DNA of 64,000 nt from assembly GCA_963752505.1 (NCBI GenBank), contig CAVVYM010000007.1, positions 1 through 64,000 on the forward strand, written 5' to 3'. The notes beneath the pieces were generated by a model. That model did no database searches and was not told the origin of the DNA. It saw only the letters and a list, made by a program, of their open reading frames with translations. A program made the position numbers and the translations under genes. This document shows, piece after piece, positions 54,427 through 63,944 of this stretch; positions within the stretch are counted from its first letter, which is position 1; every line of letters begins with the position of its first letter. The DNA is from JACJWR01 sp963752505 (lineage in GTDB: Bacteria > Actinomycetota > Actinomycetes > S36-B12 > UBA10799).

Positions 54427-55839
54427 TCAGAAGGCCAGCGCGAGCTCGCGCGCCCGCTGAAGCTGGCGGCCGACCTGCGTGGGTGCGGTACCGCCTGCGG
54501 TCGTGCGCGACGCCAAGGCACCCGCGGTGGACAGCACTTGGCGCACCTGCGGTGTCAATGATTCGGAGACCGAAGTCAACTCCGCGTCGGTGAGATCCCA
54601 CAGCTCGACTCCGCGGGCCTCGGCCAGGGCCACACAACCCCCGCTGACCTCGTGGGCTTCGCGGAAGGGGATCCCGCGTTGCACCAGCCAGTCGGCGATC
54701 TCGGTCGCGAGGGCGAATCCGACGGGTGCCGATGCCGCCATCCGCTCGGTGTTGAACGTAAGCGTGGCCATCATGCCGGTCATGGCGGGCAGCACCAACT
54801 GAACCTGATCGACGGAATCGAAGACCGGCTCCTTGTCCTCTTGCAGGTCCCGGTTGTAGGCGAACGGCAGACCCTTGAGCGTGGCCAACAGGCCCGTGAG
54901 GTTGCCGATCAATCGGCCTGACTTGCCGCGTGCCAGCTCGGCGACGTCCGGGTTCTTCTTCTGCGGCATGATCGACGATCCGGTCGACCACGAGTCGTGC
55001 AGCGTCGCCCACCCGAACTCCGGCGAGGTCATGAGGATGACCTCTTCGGCCAATCGCGAGAGATGCACCCCCAGCATGGCGAGTACGAACAGGAACTCCG
55101 CGACGAAGTCCCGGTCGCTGACCGCGTCGATGGAGTTGGCCGCGGCGGAATCGAAACCGAGCAGAGCCGCAACTTGTTCGGGATCCAACGGCAGCGCCGA
55201 GCCGGACAAGGCACCGGAACCAAGCGGGGAGACGTTCGCGCGCTGCCGCCAGTCCCGCAGGCGCCCCCGATCACGCTGCAGGGCATGCACGTGCTTGCCG
55301 AGTTCGTGGCCGAACGAAACCGGCTGGGCGTGCTGCAGGTGGGTGAAGCCCGGCGACGCGTCCTCGACGTGGGCCTCAGCTTGATCCAGCAGCGCCAACT
55401 GCAGGTCCCGGATCGAGGCGTCGATGCCGTCCGCCGCGTCCCGCAGGTACAGCCGGAAATCGGTGGCCACCTGGTCGTTGCGGCTGCGCCCGGCGCGCAG
55501 TTTCCCGCCCAATGCCCCCAACCGCTCGAGCAGGCCGCGCTCGACGGCCGTGTGCACGTCTTCATCCGAAGCCCGTGGCAAGTACTCACCGTTGGCCACC
55601 GCCGTTCGCAGGGCGTCGATGGCGGCCAAGACCTCCTCGTACTCGCCTTCAGTGAGCAGCCCCGCCGAGCGCAGAACGCTGGCGTGAGCAGCCGTTTGAT
55701 CAAGGTCGTAGGGCGCCAGTCGCCAGTCGAAGTGCACCGAGAGGCTGATGGCCTCCAAGGCAGCCGCAGGAGGCTCGCGGAACCTCCCGCCCCACAGTTT
55801 CGCATTCGACTCGGCAGGACCCGGGGCATCGGATGTCAT
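54427..55839 (-). CDS. argH: Argininosuccinate lyase
   Basis: Last step of arginine synthesis, splitting argininosuccinate into arginine and fumarate. 470 residues from ATG 55839 (MTSDAPGPAESNAKLWGGRF). The fumarase/aspartase signature GSSIMPQKKNPDVAELARG is present, with SRNDQVATDFRLYLRD and a catalytic His in GFTHLQHAQPVSFGHE. I rejected the longer frame to 55944 because family members start just before KLWGGRF. It is downstream of argR. argG, which makes its substrate, is not in the window. Confidence 0.97.
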   Translation of the reverse strand: MTSDAPGPAESNAKLWGGRFREPPAAALEAISLSVHFDWRLAPYDLDQTAAHASVLRSAGLLTEGEYEEVLAAIDALRTAVANGEYLPRASDEDVHTAVERGLLERLGALGGKLRAGRSRNDQVATDFRLYLRDAADGIDASIRDLQLALLDQAEAHVEDASPGFTHLQHAQPVSFGHELGKHVHALQRDRGRLRDWRQRANVSPLGSGALSGSALPLDPEQVAALLGFDSAAANSIDAVSDRDFVAEFLFVLAMLGVHLSRLAEEVILMTSPEFGWATLHDSWSTGSSIMPQKKNPDVAELARGKSGRLIGNLTGLLATLKGLPFAYNRDLQEDKEPVFDSVDQVQLVLPAMTGMMATLTFNTERMAASAPVGFALATEIADWLVQRGIPFREAHEVSGGCVALAEARGVELWDLTDAELTSVSESLTPQVRQVLSTAGALASRTTAGGTAPTQVGRQLQRARELALAF

Positions 55840-55918
55840 GGTCCCATTGTGCTGCCCGAGCCAGGACCGCACCGGCCGGGTCTCGCATCCGTCAATCGCG
55901 GGACGGGGTCCGGTCTGA

Positions 55919-56422
55919 CTAGCGCCGCTGCTCGGCCATCGCAATCATTCTGGTGGCCACCGCGGCGCCGCCTTGCGGATCACGGGTGATCATCACCACG
56001 GTGTCATCGCCTGCGACGGTTCCGATCACGTCGTCGATGACCGCCGCGTCGACTGCAGCCGCCAGGAATGCGGCGGCACCCGGGGGCGTCCGCAGCACCA
56101 CTACGTTGCCAGACGAATCCGCGGTGACCAGGACTTCAGCGAGGGTGCGCACCAAACGATGCCGAGCATGCGCAGCCGAGGGCGACGCCAATGCCGAGTG
56201 GCCGCCGATTTCCGAGGTGACTGCATAAACCGACACGCCGCTGTCATCAGGGATCTTGGTGGCCCCGATCTCGTCGAGATCACGCGAGACGGTCGCCTGC
56301 GTGACGTCGTAGCCATCCTCACTGAGCAGCTCGAGCAGAACCGCCTGCGAGTGCACCCGATGGCGTCCGAGCAGTTCCACGATCCGGTTGCGCCTCGCCA
56401 CGGCGCTGCGCACCACTGTCAT
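55919..56422 (-). CDS. argR: Arginine repressor
   Basis: Represses arginine genes when bound to arginine. 167 residues. N-terminal winged HTH: RRNRIVELLGRHRVHSQAVL and DVTQATVSRDLDEIGATKI, where the SRDL recognition helix is standard. C-terminal hexamerisation/arginine-binding part: VVLRTPPGAAAFLAAAVDAA and GTVAGDDTVVMITRD, with the conserved GT-aGDDT. Overlaps the argD stop by four bases. In many relatives argF lies between argD and argR. Here it does not. Confidence 0.95.
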   Translation of the reverse strand: MTVVRSAVARRNRIVELLGRHRVHSQAVLLELLSEDGYDVTQATVSRDLDEIGATKIPDDSGVSVYAVTSEIGGHSALASPSAAHARHRLVRTLAEVLVTADSSGNVVVLRTPPGAAAFLAAAVDAAVIDDVIGTVAGDDTVVMITRDPQGGAAVATRMIAMAEQRR

Positions 56423-57618
56423 GGGGCTTGCACCCTCGCGTCGGCCTGCCGGCTCACCGCGATCGCTTCCGCGAGGCGGGCACTCGCGTCGTCCACTTGG
56501 GCTTCGGTGATCACCAACGGCGGAGCCAATCGAATCACCTCCGCGCCGATCGCATTCACGATCAAACCCCGCTCCCGGGCGGCGGCCTGCACATCGGCGG
56601 CGTTGACCTCGGCGGAGAGCACCACCCCCAGAAGGAGGCCCTGCCCGCGCACGTCGACGACTCCCGGCGACTGACCCAGCAGCGAGGAGAACCGCGCCCC
56701 CATCGTCGCAGCGTGATCGACGAGGCCGTCAGATTCGACGGTGCGCAGCACCGCGAGGGCCGCCGCGCAGGAGACCGGGTTCCCGCCGAAGGTGGAGCCG
56801 TGGGTGCCGGGACGCCACAGCTCCCCAGCACCTTCGAACGCCACCAGTGCCCCGATCGGCAGACCCCCGCCGAGTCCCTTGGCAAGGGTCAGGGCGTCCG
56901 GAGTGAGGTGATCATGCTGGTGGGCGAACCAGCGACCTGTGCGGCCGATGCCGGTCTGAACCTCGTCAAGGATGAACAGAGCGCCCGCCTCACGCGCGAT
57001 GCGCCCGGCGGCGGCGAGGTAGCCGGGCGGCGGCACGACGACGCCTCCCTCACCCTGAATCGGCTCGAGCACGATCGCGGCGACTGATTCGTCGACCGCG
57101 TCCGCCAAGCGTGATTCGTCGCCGAAGGGCACGAATCGCACGGTGGGCACCAACGGCTCGAACGGCGACCGCTTCGCCTGCTGGCCGGTGAGCGCCAGCG
57201 CGGCCGCGGTTCGCCCGTGGAAGCCGCCCGATGCGGCGACGACGGTGGTCCGACCGGTGAGTCGACTCAGTTTGAACGCGGCTTCGTTCGCCTCCGCTCC
57301 GGAGTTGGCGAAGAACACACGACCCTCGCGACCGTTCAGCTCGAGCAACCGCTCCGCCAGATTGATCGCCGGCAGGGTCGCCGCGAGGTTGCTCGTGTGC
57401 CCGAGGGTGGCCAGCTGCCGCGTGACCGCTTCGATGACCGCCGGGTGGGCGTGCCCCAGGGCGTTGACCGCGATACCTGCAAGCAGGTCGAGGTACTCCC
57501 GACCCTCGGCGTCCCACACGGCGATCCCATCGCCTCGAACCAACACCATGTTCGGGGTGCCATAGGTGTCGGCGATGCTGGATTCCCAACGCTCCAGGGT
57601 GTGCGGCGTTGTGGTCAC
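56419..57618 (-). CDS. argD: Acetylornithine aminotransferase
   Basis: PLP-dependent transamination of N-acetylglutamate semialdehyde to N-acetylornithine. Typical class III features are present: RVFFANSGAEANEAAFKLSR, SGGFHGRTAAALALTGQ, an ILDEVQTGIGRTG segment with the PLP-binding Asp, and the Schiff-base Lys in LTLAKGLGGGLPIGALV. GTG 57618 overlaps the argB stop as GTGA and gives 399 residues. The TTG three codons earlier is less likely. Confidence 0.96.
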   Translation of the reverse strand: MTTTPHTLERWESSIADTYGTPNMVLVRGDGIAVWDAEGREYLDLLAGIAVNALGHAHPAVIEAVTRQLATLGHTSNLAATLPAINLAERLLELNGREGRVFFANSGAEANEAAFKLSRLTGRTTVVAASGGFHGRTAAALALTGQQAKRSPFEPLVPTVRFVPFGDESRLADAVDESVAAIVLEPIQGEGGVVVPPPGYLAAAGRIAREAGALFILDEVQTGIGRTGRWFAHQHDHLTPDALTLAKGLGGGLPIGALVAFEGAGELWRPGTHGSTFGGNPVSCAAALAVLRTVESDGLVDHAATMGARFSSLLGQSPGVVDVRGQGLLLGVVLSAEVNAADVQAAARERGLIVNAIGAEVIRLAPPLVITEAQVDDASARLAEAIAVSRQADARVQAP

Positions 57619-58565
57619 GGCGACCAACTTTGGCCCGCGACCGGATCATCGGCCGGAATCACCATGGTGCCGACGCCCGCGTCGGTGAACAGTTCCACCA
57701 GCATGGAGTGCGGAACGGTGCCGTCGATGACGTGCGCACGCGACACCCCGCCCTCCACGGCGTCCACGCAGGCCTTCATCTTGGGGATCATGCCGCTCGC
57801 CAGCGACGACAGCAGACCCCGCAGCACGCCGACCGTGATGACCGGAACCACAGTCGGATCATCTGGCCAGGATCGATACATGCCGGGAACGTCGGTGAGC
57901 ATGACGAGCTTCTTCGCGCCAATGGCCAAGGCCAGCGCGGCGGCCGCCGCATCGGCGTTGATGTTGTAGGTGTCGCCGGCTGCGTCGCGCGCAATGCTCG
58001 ACACGACGGGGATGAGTCCGTCGTCCAACAGCCCGGTCACCAGGTCCGGGCGAACCTCGACGATATCGCCCACCCGACCGATGTCCACCTGCTCGCCGTC
58101 AACGACGGCGAAGCGTTGCTTGGCCGTGAACAGGTGGGCATCCTCGCCGCTCATTCCCACCGCGAAGGGTCCGTGGCGATTGATCAGCGACACCAGTTCG
58201 CGCTGCACCTGCCCGGTAAGCACCATGCGCACGACGTCCATGGCCGCGGGCGTAGTGACCCGGTAGCCGCCGGCGAACTGCGATTCGATGCCCAATGCGT
58301 CCAGCATGGCGGTGATCTGCGGACCTCCGCCGTGCACCACGACGGGCTTCATGCCGGCGAGGCGGAGGAACAGCACGTCCGAGGCGAAGGACGCCTGCAA
58401 CGTCGGGTCGGTCATCGCGTTCCCGCCGTACTTGACCACCACCCGGGCATCGCGGTGCTCCAACAGCCAGTGCGTAGCTCCGGCAAGGGCCCCGGCGGTG
58501 TGCCAATCCGCCCGATCGGCCGTCTGAACTGGATGCCCCAAGCCCGGTGCCGAGTACTCGCTCAC
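57615..58565 (-). CDS. argB: Acetylglutamate kinase
   Basis: Phosphorylates N-acetylglutamate, the usual arginine-inhibited step. 316 residues. Amino-acid-kinase motifs: VVVKYGGNAMTD, VVVHGGGPQITAML, GLSGEDAHLF-like (here GMSGEDAHLFTAKQ), YNINADAAAAALALAIGAKK and VMLTDVPGMY. The N-terminal ~25 residue extension is of the arginine-sensitive hexameric type, consistent with feedback control. The start overlaps the argJ stop (ATGA). Confidence 0.96.
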   Translation of the reverse strand: MSEYSAPGLGHPVQTADRADWHTAGALAGATHWLLEHRDARVVVKYGGNAMTDPTLQASFASDVLFLRLAGMKPVVVHGGGPQITAMLDALGIESQFAGGYRVTTPAAMDVVRMVLTGQVQRELVSLINRHGPFAVGMSGEDAHLFTAKQRFAVVDGEQVDIGRVGDIVEVRPDLVTGLLDDGLIPVVSSIARDAAGDTYNINADAAAAALALAIGAKKLVMLTDVPGMYRSWPDDPTVVPVITVGVLRGLLSSLASGMIPKMKACVDAVEGGVSRAHVIDGTVPHSMLVELFTDAGVGTMVIPADDPVAGQSWSP

Positions 58566-59716
58566 GAGGAGTACTCCGAGTTTTCGCGGATGTACTCGGG
58601 TGTGAGGTCGTTGGTCCAGACGTGGCCGCTATGGTGCCCGGCTCCGAGCCGAACACCGACGTTGATGATGCGCCCAGACATATCCGGCTCCGCATCGCCG
58701 GACTCGACCGGCGCACCGCGGGCGCACAGGAGTACCCCGTTGATCGACACCTCCAGATTCTCTGGGGCGAAGTCGGCTGACGAGGTGCCTACGGCGGCCG
58801 CGATGCGACCCCAGTTGGGGTCCTCGCCGTACATCGCGCACTTGAACAGGTTGCTGCGCGCGACGGACTTGGCCGCCTCGACGGCATCCGCTTCCGAGGC
58901 AGCGTTGGTGACCTCGATGAGGATCTCCTTGCTCGCACCCTCGGCGTCGGTGATGATCGCTCGGGCGAGGGTGTCGCACGCCTCGGTGAGAAGATCCTCC
59001 AGCTCCGCCTCGTCGAGCACCGCACCCCCGGCCCCGCTCGCCATCAGGATGACGCTGTCGTTGGTGGACATGCACCCGTCGGAGTCAATCCGATTGAACG
59101 TTCGCTCCACCGCTCGCTGCAAGGCCCGCTCGGCCGCTTCGGGGGTCACCATCGCATCCGTGGTGAGCACCGACAGCATCGTGGCCATGCCGGGCGCGAT
59201 CATCCCGGCGCCCTTGGCCATTCCGCCCACCGTCGCCCCATGGCGGGTCACCACCACCTCCTTGGGAACCGAGTCGGTGGTCATGATCGCCCGGGCGGCA
59301 GCTGGACCGCCGGTCTGGCTGAGCTCGTCAGCGGCCACCTCCACTCCCGCGAGCAACGCGGGCATGTTGAGGTGAATGCCGATCAGCCCGGTGGAACATA
59401 CGGCGACGTCGATGGGCGCCAGGCCGAGCACCTGCGCGACGTGTTCGGCCGTGTGGTGAGTGTCGGCGAATCCTTTCGGCCCAGTGCAGGCGTTCGCTCC
59501 CCCGGAATTGAGCACGACCGCGCGCAGCGCGTGAAACTTGAGCACCTGTCGACTCCAGCGCACCGGCGCCGCGACGACCTTGTTGCTCGTGAACACACCC
59601 GCCGCCGTCGACGACGGGCCGTCGTTGACGACCAGGGCAACGTCGAGTTGACCTCCGGTTTTGAGGCCGGCGGCGACCCCCGCTGCCCTGAATCCCTGCG
59701 CTGCGGTCACGCTCAT
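58562..59716 (-). CDS. argJ: Glutamate N-acetyltransferase / ornithine acetyltransferase
   Basis: Transfers the acetyl group from acetylornithine to glutamate, making the pathway cyclic. 384 residues. The autoproteolysis site is in MIAPGMATMLSVLTTDA, where cleavage falls before the Thr that becomes the nucleophile. Other landmarks are GVFTSNKVVAAPVRWSR, LNSGGANACTGPKGFADT, and NRIDSDGCMSTNDSVILMAS. ATG 59716 overlaps the argC stop by four bases. The upstream in-frame sequence is argC. Confidence 0.96.
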   Translation of the reverse strand: MSVTAAQGFRAAGVAAGLKTGGQLDVALVVNDGPSSTAAGVFTSNKVVAAPVRWSRQVLKFHALRAVVLNSGGANACTGPKGFADTHHTAEHVAQVLGLAPIDVAVCSTGLIGIHLNMPALLAGVEVAADELSQTGGPAAARAIMTTDSVPKEVVVTRHGATVGGMAKGAGMIAPGMATMLSVLTTDAMVTPEAAERALQRAVERTFNRIDSDGCMSTNDSVILMASGAGGAVLDEAELEDLLTEACDTLARAIITDAEGASKEILIEVTNAASEADAVEAAKSVARSNLFKCAMYGEDPNWGRIAAAVGTSSADFAPENLEVSINGVLLCARGAPVESGDAEPDMSGRIINVGVRLGAGHHSGHVWTNDLTPEYIRENSEYSS

Positions 59717-60753
59717 GGCGCCACCCCAGCGTTCGACAGGCCGGCATCCTCTGCCAACCCGAACATGATGTTGGCGTTCTGCAGTGCTTGCCCCGCAGCA
59801 CCCTTCTCCAGGTTGTCGATCACACTCACCACCACCGCGCGTCCCGCATGCTTGTCGGCGGCCGCGGCCACAACAACGCCGTTGCCACCAGCGGTCCAGC
59901 CGCTCGAGGGCCACACCCCCGGGGGCGCCAGGTGGACGAATCGTTCATGGGCGTAGGCATCGTGGAGGGCGTCACGCAACTGTTCGGTTCCTATTCCGGG
60001 AGTGAGTCGGGCCGTGCTGGTGGCGAGGATTCCGCGCGGCATCGGGGCCAGCAGCGGGGTGAACGACACCGACGTCGGCGCTTGGGCCGCCCAACGGAGC
60101 GCCTGTTCGATTTCCGGGATGTGTTGGTGCACCCCACCGGCCTTGTAGGCGCTCATAGCTCCTGACACTTCGCTGGCCAGCAGCGACCCGACAGCCTTGC
60201 GCCCCGCACCAGAGGTGCCCGAGGCCGCCACGACCACGATGTCGTCGGGCGCCACCATGTCCGCTGCCAGCAGCGGGGCAAGTCCCAGGATGGTCGCCGT
60301 CGGGTAGCAGCCCGGGTTGGCCACGCGCAGCGATTCGGCGATGCGCTCGCGACTGTTGAGCAGCTCGGGCAGCCCGTAGGTCCACGCGCCAGCCCATTGG
60401 CCGGGGTAGTAGCCGGTCCAGGCATCGGCCGAGCCCAGCCGATGATCCGCGCCGAGGTCGACGATACGGATGGTGCTGGGCAGGGCCCGAGCGATGTCAG
60501 CCGACGCGCCATGGGGCAGGGCCAGGAAGACGACGTCGGATTCCGCCAATGCGTCCGCGTCAGAGGCGATGAACCTCCGTTGGGCCAGGTCGGGCAGGTT
60601 CGGATGCACCGTGCCCACGAGGGCGCCGGCATTGGAGTCGGCGGCTATCGGGCCCACCTCGAAGTCGGGGTGTTTGAGGAGCAATCGGAGCAGCTCCCCG
60701 CCGGCGTATCCGCTGGCACCGGCCACTGCAGCAGTGATCATGCGAATCACCAT
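59713..60753 (-). CDS. argC: N-acetyl-gamma-glutamyl-phosphate reductase
   Basis: NADPH-dependent reduction of acetylglutamyl phosphate to the semialdehyde. 346 residues from 60753. The Rossmann start is AAVAGASGYAGGELLRLL, the catalytic Cys is in RVANPGCYPTATILGLAPL, and the His follows in HQHIPEIEQAL. An alternative start at ATG 60741 (MITAAVAGASG) would leave room for a promoter just upstream. It is the first gene of the arginine cluster and probably the operator-proximal one. Confidence 0.95.
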   Translation of the reverse strand: MVIRMITAAVAGASGYAGGELLRLLLKHPDFEVGPIAADSNAGALVGTVHPNLPDLAQRRFIASDADALAESDVVFLALPHGASADIARALPSTIRIVDLGADHRLGSADAWTGYYPGQWAGAWTYGLPELLNSRERIAESLRVANPGCYPTATILGLAPLLAADMVAPDDIVVVAASGTSGAGRKAVGSLLASEVSGAMSAYKAGGVHQHIPEIEQALRWAAQAPTSVSFTPLLAPMPRGILATSTARLTPGIGTEQLRDALHDAYAHERFVHLAPPGVWPSSGWTAGGNGVVVAAAADKHAGRAVVVSVIDNLEKGAAGQALQNANIMFGLAEDAGLSNAGVAP

Positions 60754-60768
60754 ATACGCATATTCACA
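60751..60768 (-). promoter_or_regulatory. Possible ARG box at argC start
   Basis: Minus strand reads TGTGAATATGCGTATATG. It is AT-rich against the background and contains TGAAT followed by a partly symmetric ATATGCGTAT, resembling half of a typical ArgR site. Overlap with the ATG at 60753 would favour start 60741. Only weak evidence. Confidence 0.35.
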
Positions 60769-60824
60769 TCACCAACCGAGGGGTCCCCTTGCTATCGGCT
60801 GGGCCCGTTGGCCACGATGGGAGG

Positions 60825-62459
60825 ATGGTTGCGTTGCGGAACATGACTGATGCGGTTCGGGTGGCAGCCTCGGGCGTTCGGGGTGCGTCATCCTCGGGCC
60901 TGCTGCGTCCCGCCAACCCGATGATCGCCGCGCAAGTGGCACGTGACCTGCGCAAATGGGGCACCAGTCCGGCCATCGGCTACAGCATCGGAGCTGCTCG
61001 GAGCCCCGAGGAACTTGCGATCATCGACGTTGACGATGCGCTCGCCCCAGAGGTGACGTTCGCGGAAGTCGAGCACCGCTGCGACGCGCTGGCCCGGGGT
61101 CTCCTCGACCGCGGAGTCGGTGCCGACGACACGGTGGCCATCTTGGCCCGCAACTCCCGAGCCTTCGCCGAAGTGATCGTCGCGGCGTCGAGGATCGGTG
61201 CCGACCTGGTGTACCTGAACACCGGCGCCAGCGCGGAGCAGATCTCGACAGTTCTGCGCAACGAACGGGTGGACCTGGTGGTTCGCGACAGCGAGTTCGC
61301 GCATCTGTGCCCGCCCGGTGTGCCCTGGTTGGGCACTGACGATCCCGCCGGGGTGTCCCTGCTGGACTCGTTGCCCAGCCGCAAGGGCATCGATCGCCCG
61401 GATCGAGTCGGGCAGCACGTGATTCTCACCGCAACGTCCGGGGCGGTTCCCCGCGGCACCGCGCGCGCCAGTCTGCCCATGGATGCCCTCGCCGCGGTGC
61501 TGGACGTCTTCCCCGTTCGGCTCGGCGGAACGCACCTGATCGCAGCCCCGCTGTTCCACGCCTGGGGGTGGATGAACCACCGACTGGCAGGCTCACTGGG
61601 ATCCACAGAGCTCTTCCTGCGCCGCAACGACCCCGAGCGAATCTTGGCGCTCATCCACGCCCACGAGGTCGACACCCTGGTGACGGTGCCCACCGTGCTG
61701 GCCAAGATCATGGCGCTGCCACCAAACGTGCGCGACCAGTACGACACCTCGAGCCTGCGCTGCGTTGCCGTGAGCGGATCGGAGTTGCCCGGCGAGTTGG
61801 CCTGGGACTTCATGGACACTTTTGGTGAGGTTCTCTTCAACCTCTACGGCACGACGGAGGCGGCCTTCGCCACCGTGGCCAACCCCGAGGATCTGCGCGA
61901 CGATCCCAACACCGCCGGCTCACCCCTGCCCGGGGTCAAAGTCGGCATCTTCGACCGGCGCGGGAAGCCGGTGCCGCGCGGCGACGTCGGCCGGGTGTAC
62001 GCGCTGAGCCGCACCACGTTCGCCGGCTACACCGACGGAACCGACCGCGAACGGATCCGGGGCATGGTCTTCACCGGCGACCTGGGCTGGCTCGACGACA
62101 AGGGCCGACTCTCCCTCATCGGCCGCGCCGACGACGTGATCGTGACCGGCGGCGAGAAGATCCACCCGGTCGAGGTCGAGCAGGTGCTGGCCACCCATCC
62201 GGCGGTGGCGGACATCGCGGTGGTGGGACTGCCCGACACCGTCTACGGCGCGACCGTGGAGGCCTACGTGGTGTTGGCTCCGGACGCCGATGAAGACGAC
62301 CTCGCGGATGTGCGCGCCTTGGCCAAATCCAGGCTGGGCCCGCGCCACCGGCCACGCACGTACCAAATCGTGGAGACGTTGCCCCGCACCGAGAGTGGGA
62401 AGCTGCGTCGACGCGCCCTCGTCGATCCACACGCCGACGACGAGCCGGAATGGCTCTAG
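60825..62459 (+). CDS. AMP-dependent acyl-CoA synthetase-like ligase
   Basis: Adenylates a carboxylic acid and joins it to CoA. The P-loop-like motif LTATSGAVPRGTARASLPMD, NLYGTTEAAFATVANP, and TGDLGWLDDKGRLSLIGRAD with the following DVIVTGGEKIHPVEVEQVLA mark the ANL superfamily. The C-terminal catalytic Lys is in PRTESGKLRRRALVD. Length about 545 residues, typical for long-chain or aromatic acid FadD-like enzymes. Substrate is not deducible. The start is uncertain: GGGAGG directly abuts ATG 60825, so TTG 60834 (nine bases after GGAGG) or ATG 60843 may be used. Divergent from argC, with a short shared gap. Confidence 0.85.
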   Translation: MVALRNMTDAVRVAASGVRGASSSGLLRPANPMIAAQVARDLRKWGTSPAIGYSIGAARSPEELAIIDVDDALAPEVTFAEVEHRCDALARGLLDRGVGADDTVAILARNSRAFAEVIVAASRIGADLVYLNTGASAEQISTVLRNERVDLVVRDSEFAHLCPPGVPWLGTDDPAGVSLLDSLPSRKGIDRPDRVGQHVILTATSGAVPRGTARASLPMDALAAVLDVFPVRLGGTHLIAAPLFHAWGWMNHRLAGSLGSTELFLRRNDPERILALIHAHEVDTLVTVPTVLAKIMALPPNVRDQYDTSSLRCVAVSGSELPGELAWDFMDTFGEVLFNLYGTTEAAFATVANPEDLRDDPNTAGSPLPGVKVGIFDRRGKPVPRGDVGRVYALSRTTFAGYTDGTDRERIRGMVFTGDLGWLDDKGRLSLIGRADDVIVTGGEKIHPVEVEQVLATHPAVADIAVVGLPDTVYGATVEAYVVLAPDADEDDLADVRALAKSRLGPRHRPRTYQIVETLPRTESGKLRRRALVDPHADDEPEWL

Positions 62460-62463
62460 CGGT

Positions 62464-63849
62464 TCAGTTCCCGCCGTGCGTGGCTGCTCGGGAGGCCTCC
62501 AGCCGGTCGCGCAGCGTGTCGTAGATCGGCGGGCCCTTGAGCAGAGTCGCCACCAGCACCGCCGTCCCAGCCGCGAGAATCATGGGCACCACCTGTGAGG
62601 TGGTGGCGGTCATTTCTACGATCAATACGACGCCTGTGACCGGCGCCCGGACGACCGAGGCGAAGAAGGTCGACATGCCGACGATGGCGAAGGCCGTGAT
62701 CGAGAGGTTCAGGCTGGGGATGAGGTCGTTGACCAGCCGTGCGAACAACGCCCCCACCAGGGCCCCCACCAGCAGCAACGGGGCGAACAGACCGCCGGGT
62801 GCTCCGACCGCATAGGAGATCGGGCCGAGAAACCACCTGATCAGCACAGCGGCGAGCAGCGTGGTCATGCCAACTCCGGCGACCAGCAGTTCCTCGTTCA
62901 AGGGGTCGCCGCCACCGATGAGATTGGGCGCGGCCACCCCGAGCAGGCCCACACCGGCACCGACGATGGCCGCTGTTGCCTCCGGCGGGATACGCCGGAT
63001 CGCCGCGAACACGTCCAGCAGGCCGACCACCAGCCTGTTGTACAGCACGCCGAGGGCTCCCAGGAGTGCGCCGAGCAGCACGAATACCGGCAGTTTCCAG
63101 ATGTCTTGCGGTTGCACCGGCGGGACGTCGAAGACGGGCTGGCGACCCACGATGAGCTGCGCCACGGCCAGGGCGGAGCCGCATCCGATCAACGTCACCA
63201 CCACGAGTCGGGTACGCACCGCTTTGGATACTTCCTCGAACACGAACACTGCCCCACCCAGCGGAGCGCTGAAAGCGACCCCCAGGCCAGCACCCCCGAG
63301 CGCTGCGGCAAGGGTGCGCAGGTCGTGCCCGCTGACCTTCGCCCAACGGGCCAGGCGCGCGCCGATACCGGCACCCATCTGCACCGTCGGACCCTCGCGG
63401 CCGAGCGCCAACCCGGAACCGATCGCGAGCACACCACCGATGAACTTCGCGGGCAGGATGCGCGCGCCAGCCGGGGTGACCTCCGAGCGCATCGTCGCTT
63501 CCAGCCGTTGCACCCCGCTACCGGCCGCCTGCGGCACCCAGCGAACGGTCAGACGTGCGAGCGCCACTCCGATCGCGGCCAGCAGAACGGGGATGATCCA
63601 ACGCAGACTCGGCTCATCCCGGGTCCAGGTGAGGACCATGTTTCGAAAGTCGTCCGCCGCCCTCAGCGCCGCCCGAAAGAGACCTCCGACCAATCCCGTG
63701 CCAGCTCCCCCCACCAGCGCCAGCAGGCAAATCAGCACGATCCCGCGGTACGCGTTGTCGTCCTCCGGCGGTGCGTCAATGGTGGGACCGTCGAGGTCGA
63801 GGATCGGGTGATCAAGCACGTCCGGACGCGCTTCCGGTGGCTGACTCAC
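62464..63849 (-). CDS. ClC-family chloride channel/transporter
   Basis: 461-residue membrane protein of the ClC family. The selectivity-filter motifs are present: GSGVQRLEA (GSGIP type), ALGREGPTVQMGAGIGARLA with the gating Glu, and VGAPGGLFAPLLLVGALVGA. Ten or more hydrophobic helices are visible. The Glu in GREGP suggests an H+/Cl- antiporter or gated channel. No CBS domains follow. I used GTG 63849 (SQPPEARPDVLD) since the sequence beyond it is non-homologous. Its 3' end converges with the ligase gene with only four bases between. Confidence 0.9.
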   Translation of the reverse strand: MSQPPEARPDVLDHPILDLDGPTIDAPPEDDNAYRGIVLICLLALVGGAGTGLVGGLFRAALRAADDFRNMVLTWTRDEPSLRWIIPVLLAAIGVALARLTVRWVPQAAGSGVQRLEATMRSEVTPAGARILPAKFIGGVLAIGSGLALGREGPTVQMGAGIGARLARWAKVSGHDLRTLAAALGGAGLGVAFSAPLGGAVFVFEEVSKAVRTRLVVVTLIGCGSALAVAQLIVGRQPVFDVPPVQPQDIWKLPVFVLLGALLGALGVLYNRLVVGLLDVFAAIRRIPPEATAAIVGAGVGLLGVAAPNLIGGGDPLNEELLVAGVGMTTLLAAVLIRWFLGPISYAVGAPGGLFAPLLLVGALVGALFARLVNDLIPSLNLSITAFAIVGMSTFFASVVRAPVTGVVLIVEMTATTSQVVPMILAAGTAVLVATLLKGPPIYDTLRDRLEASRAATHGGN

Positions 63850-63932
63850 GAACGGAACCTTAGTGGAAGCGCCCATTGATGCCGATAGATTGCGAAATTG
63901 CCATGGTCCACACCATGGCGTCAACCAAGGAC

Positions 63933-63938
63933 TAGCGT
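63933..63938 (+). promoter_or_regulatory. -10 element of a leaderless gene
   Basis: TAGCGT lies six bases before ATG 63945, the standard spacing at which transcription starts on the A of the start codon. No ribosome-binding site is present. Confidence 0.5.
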
Positions 63939-63944
63939 GAGGCC

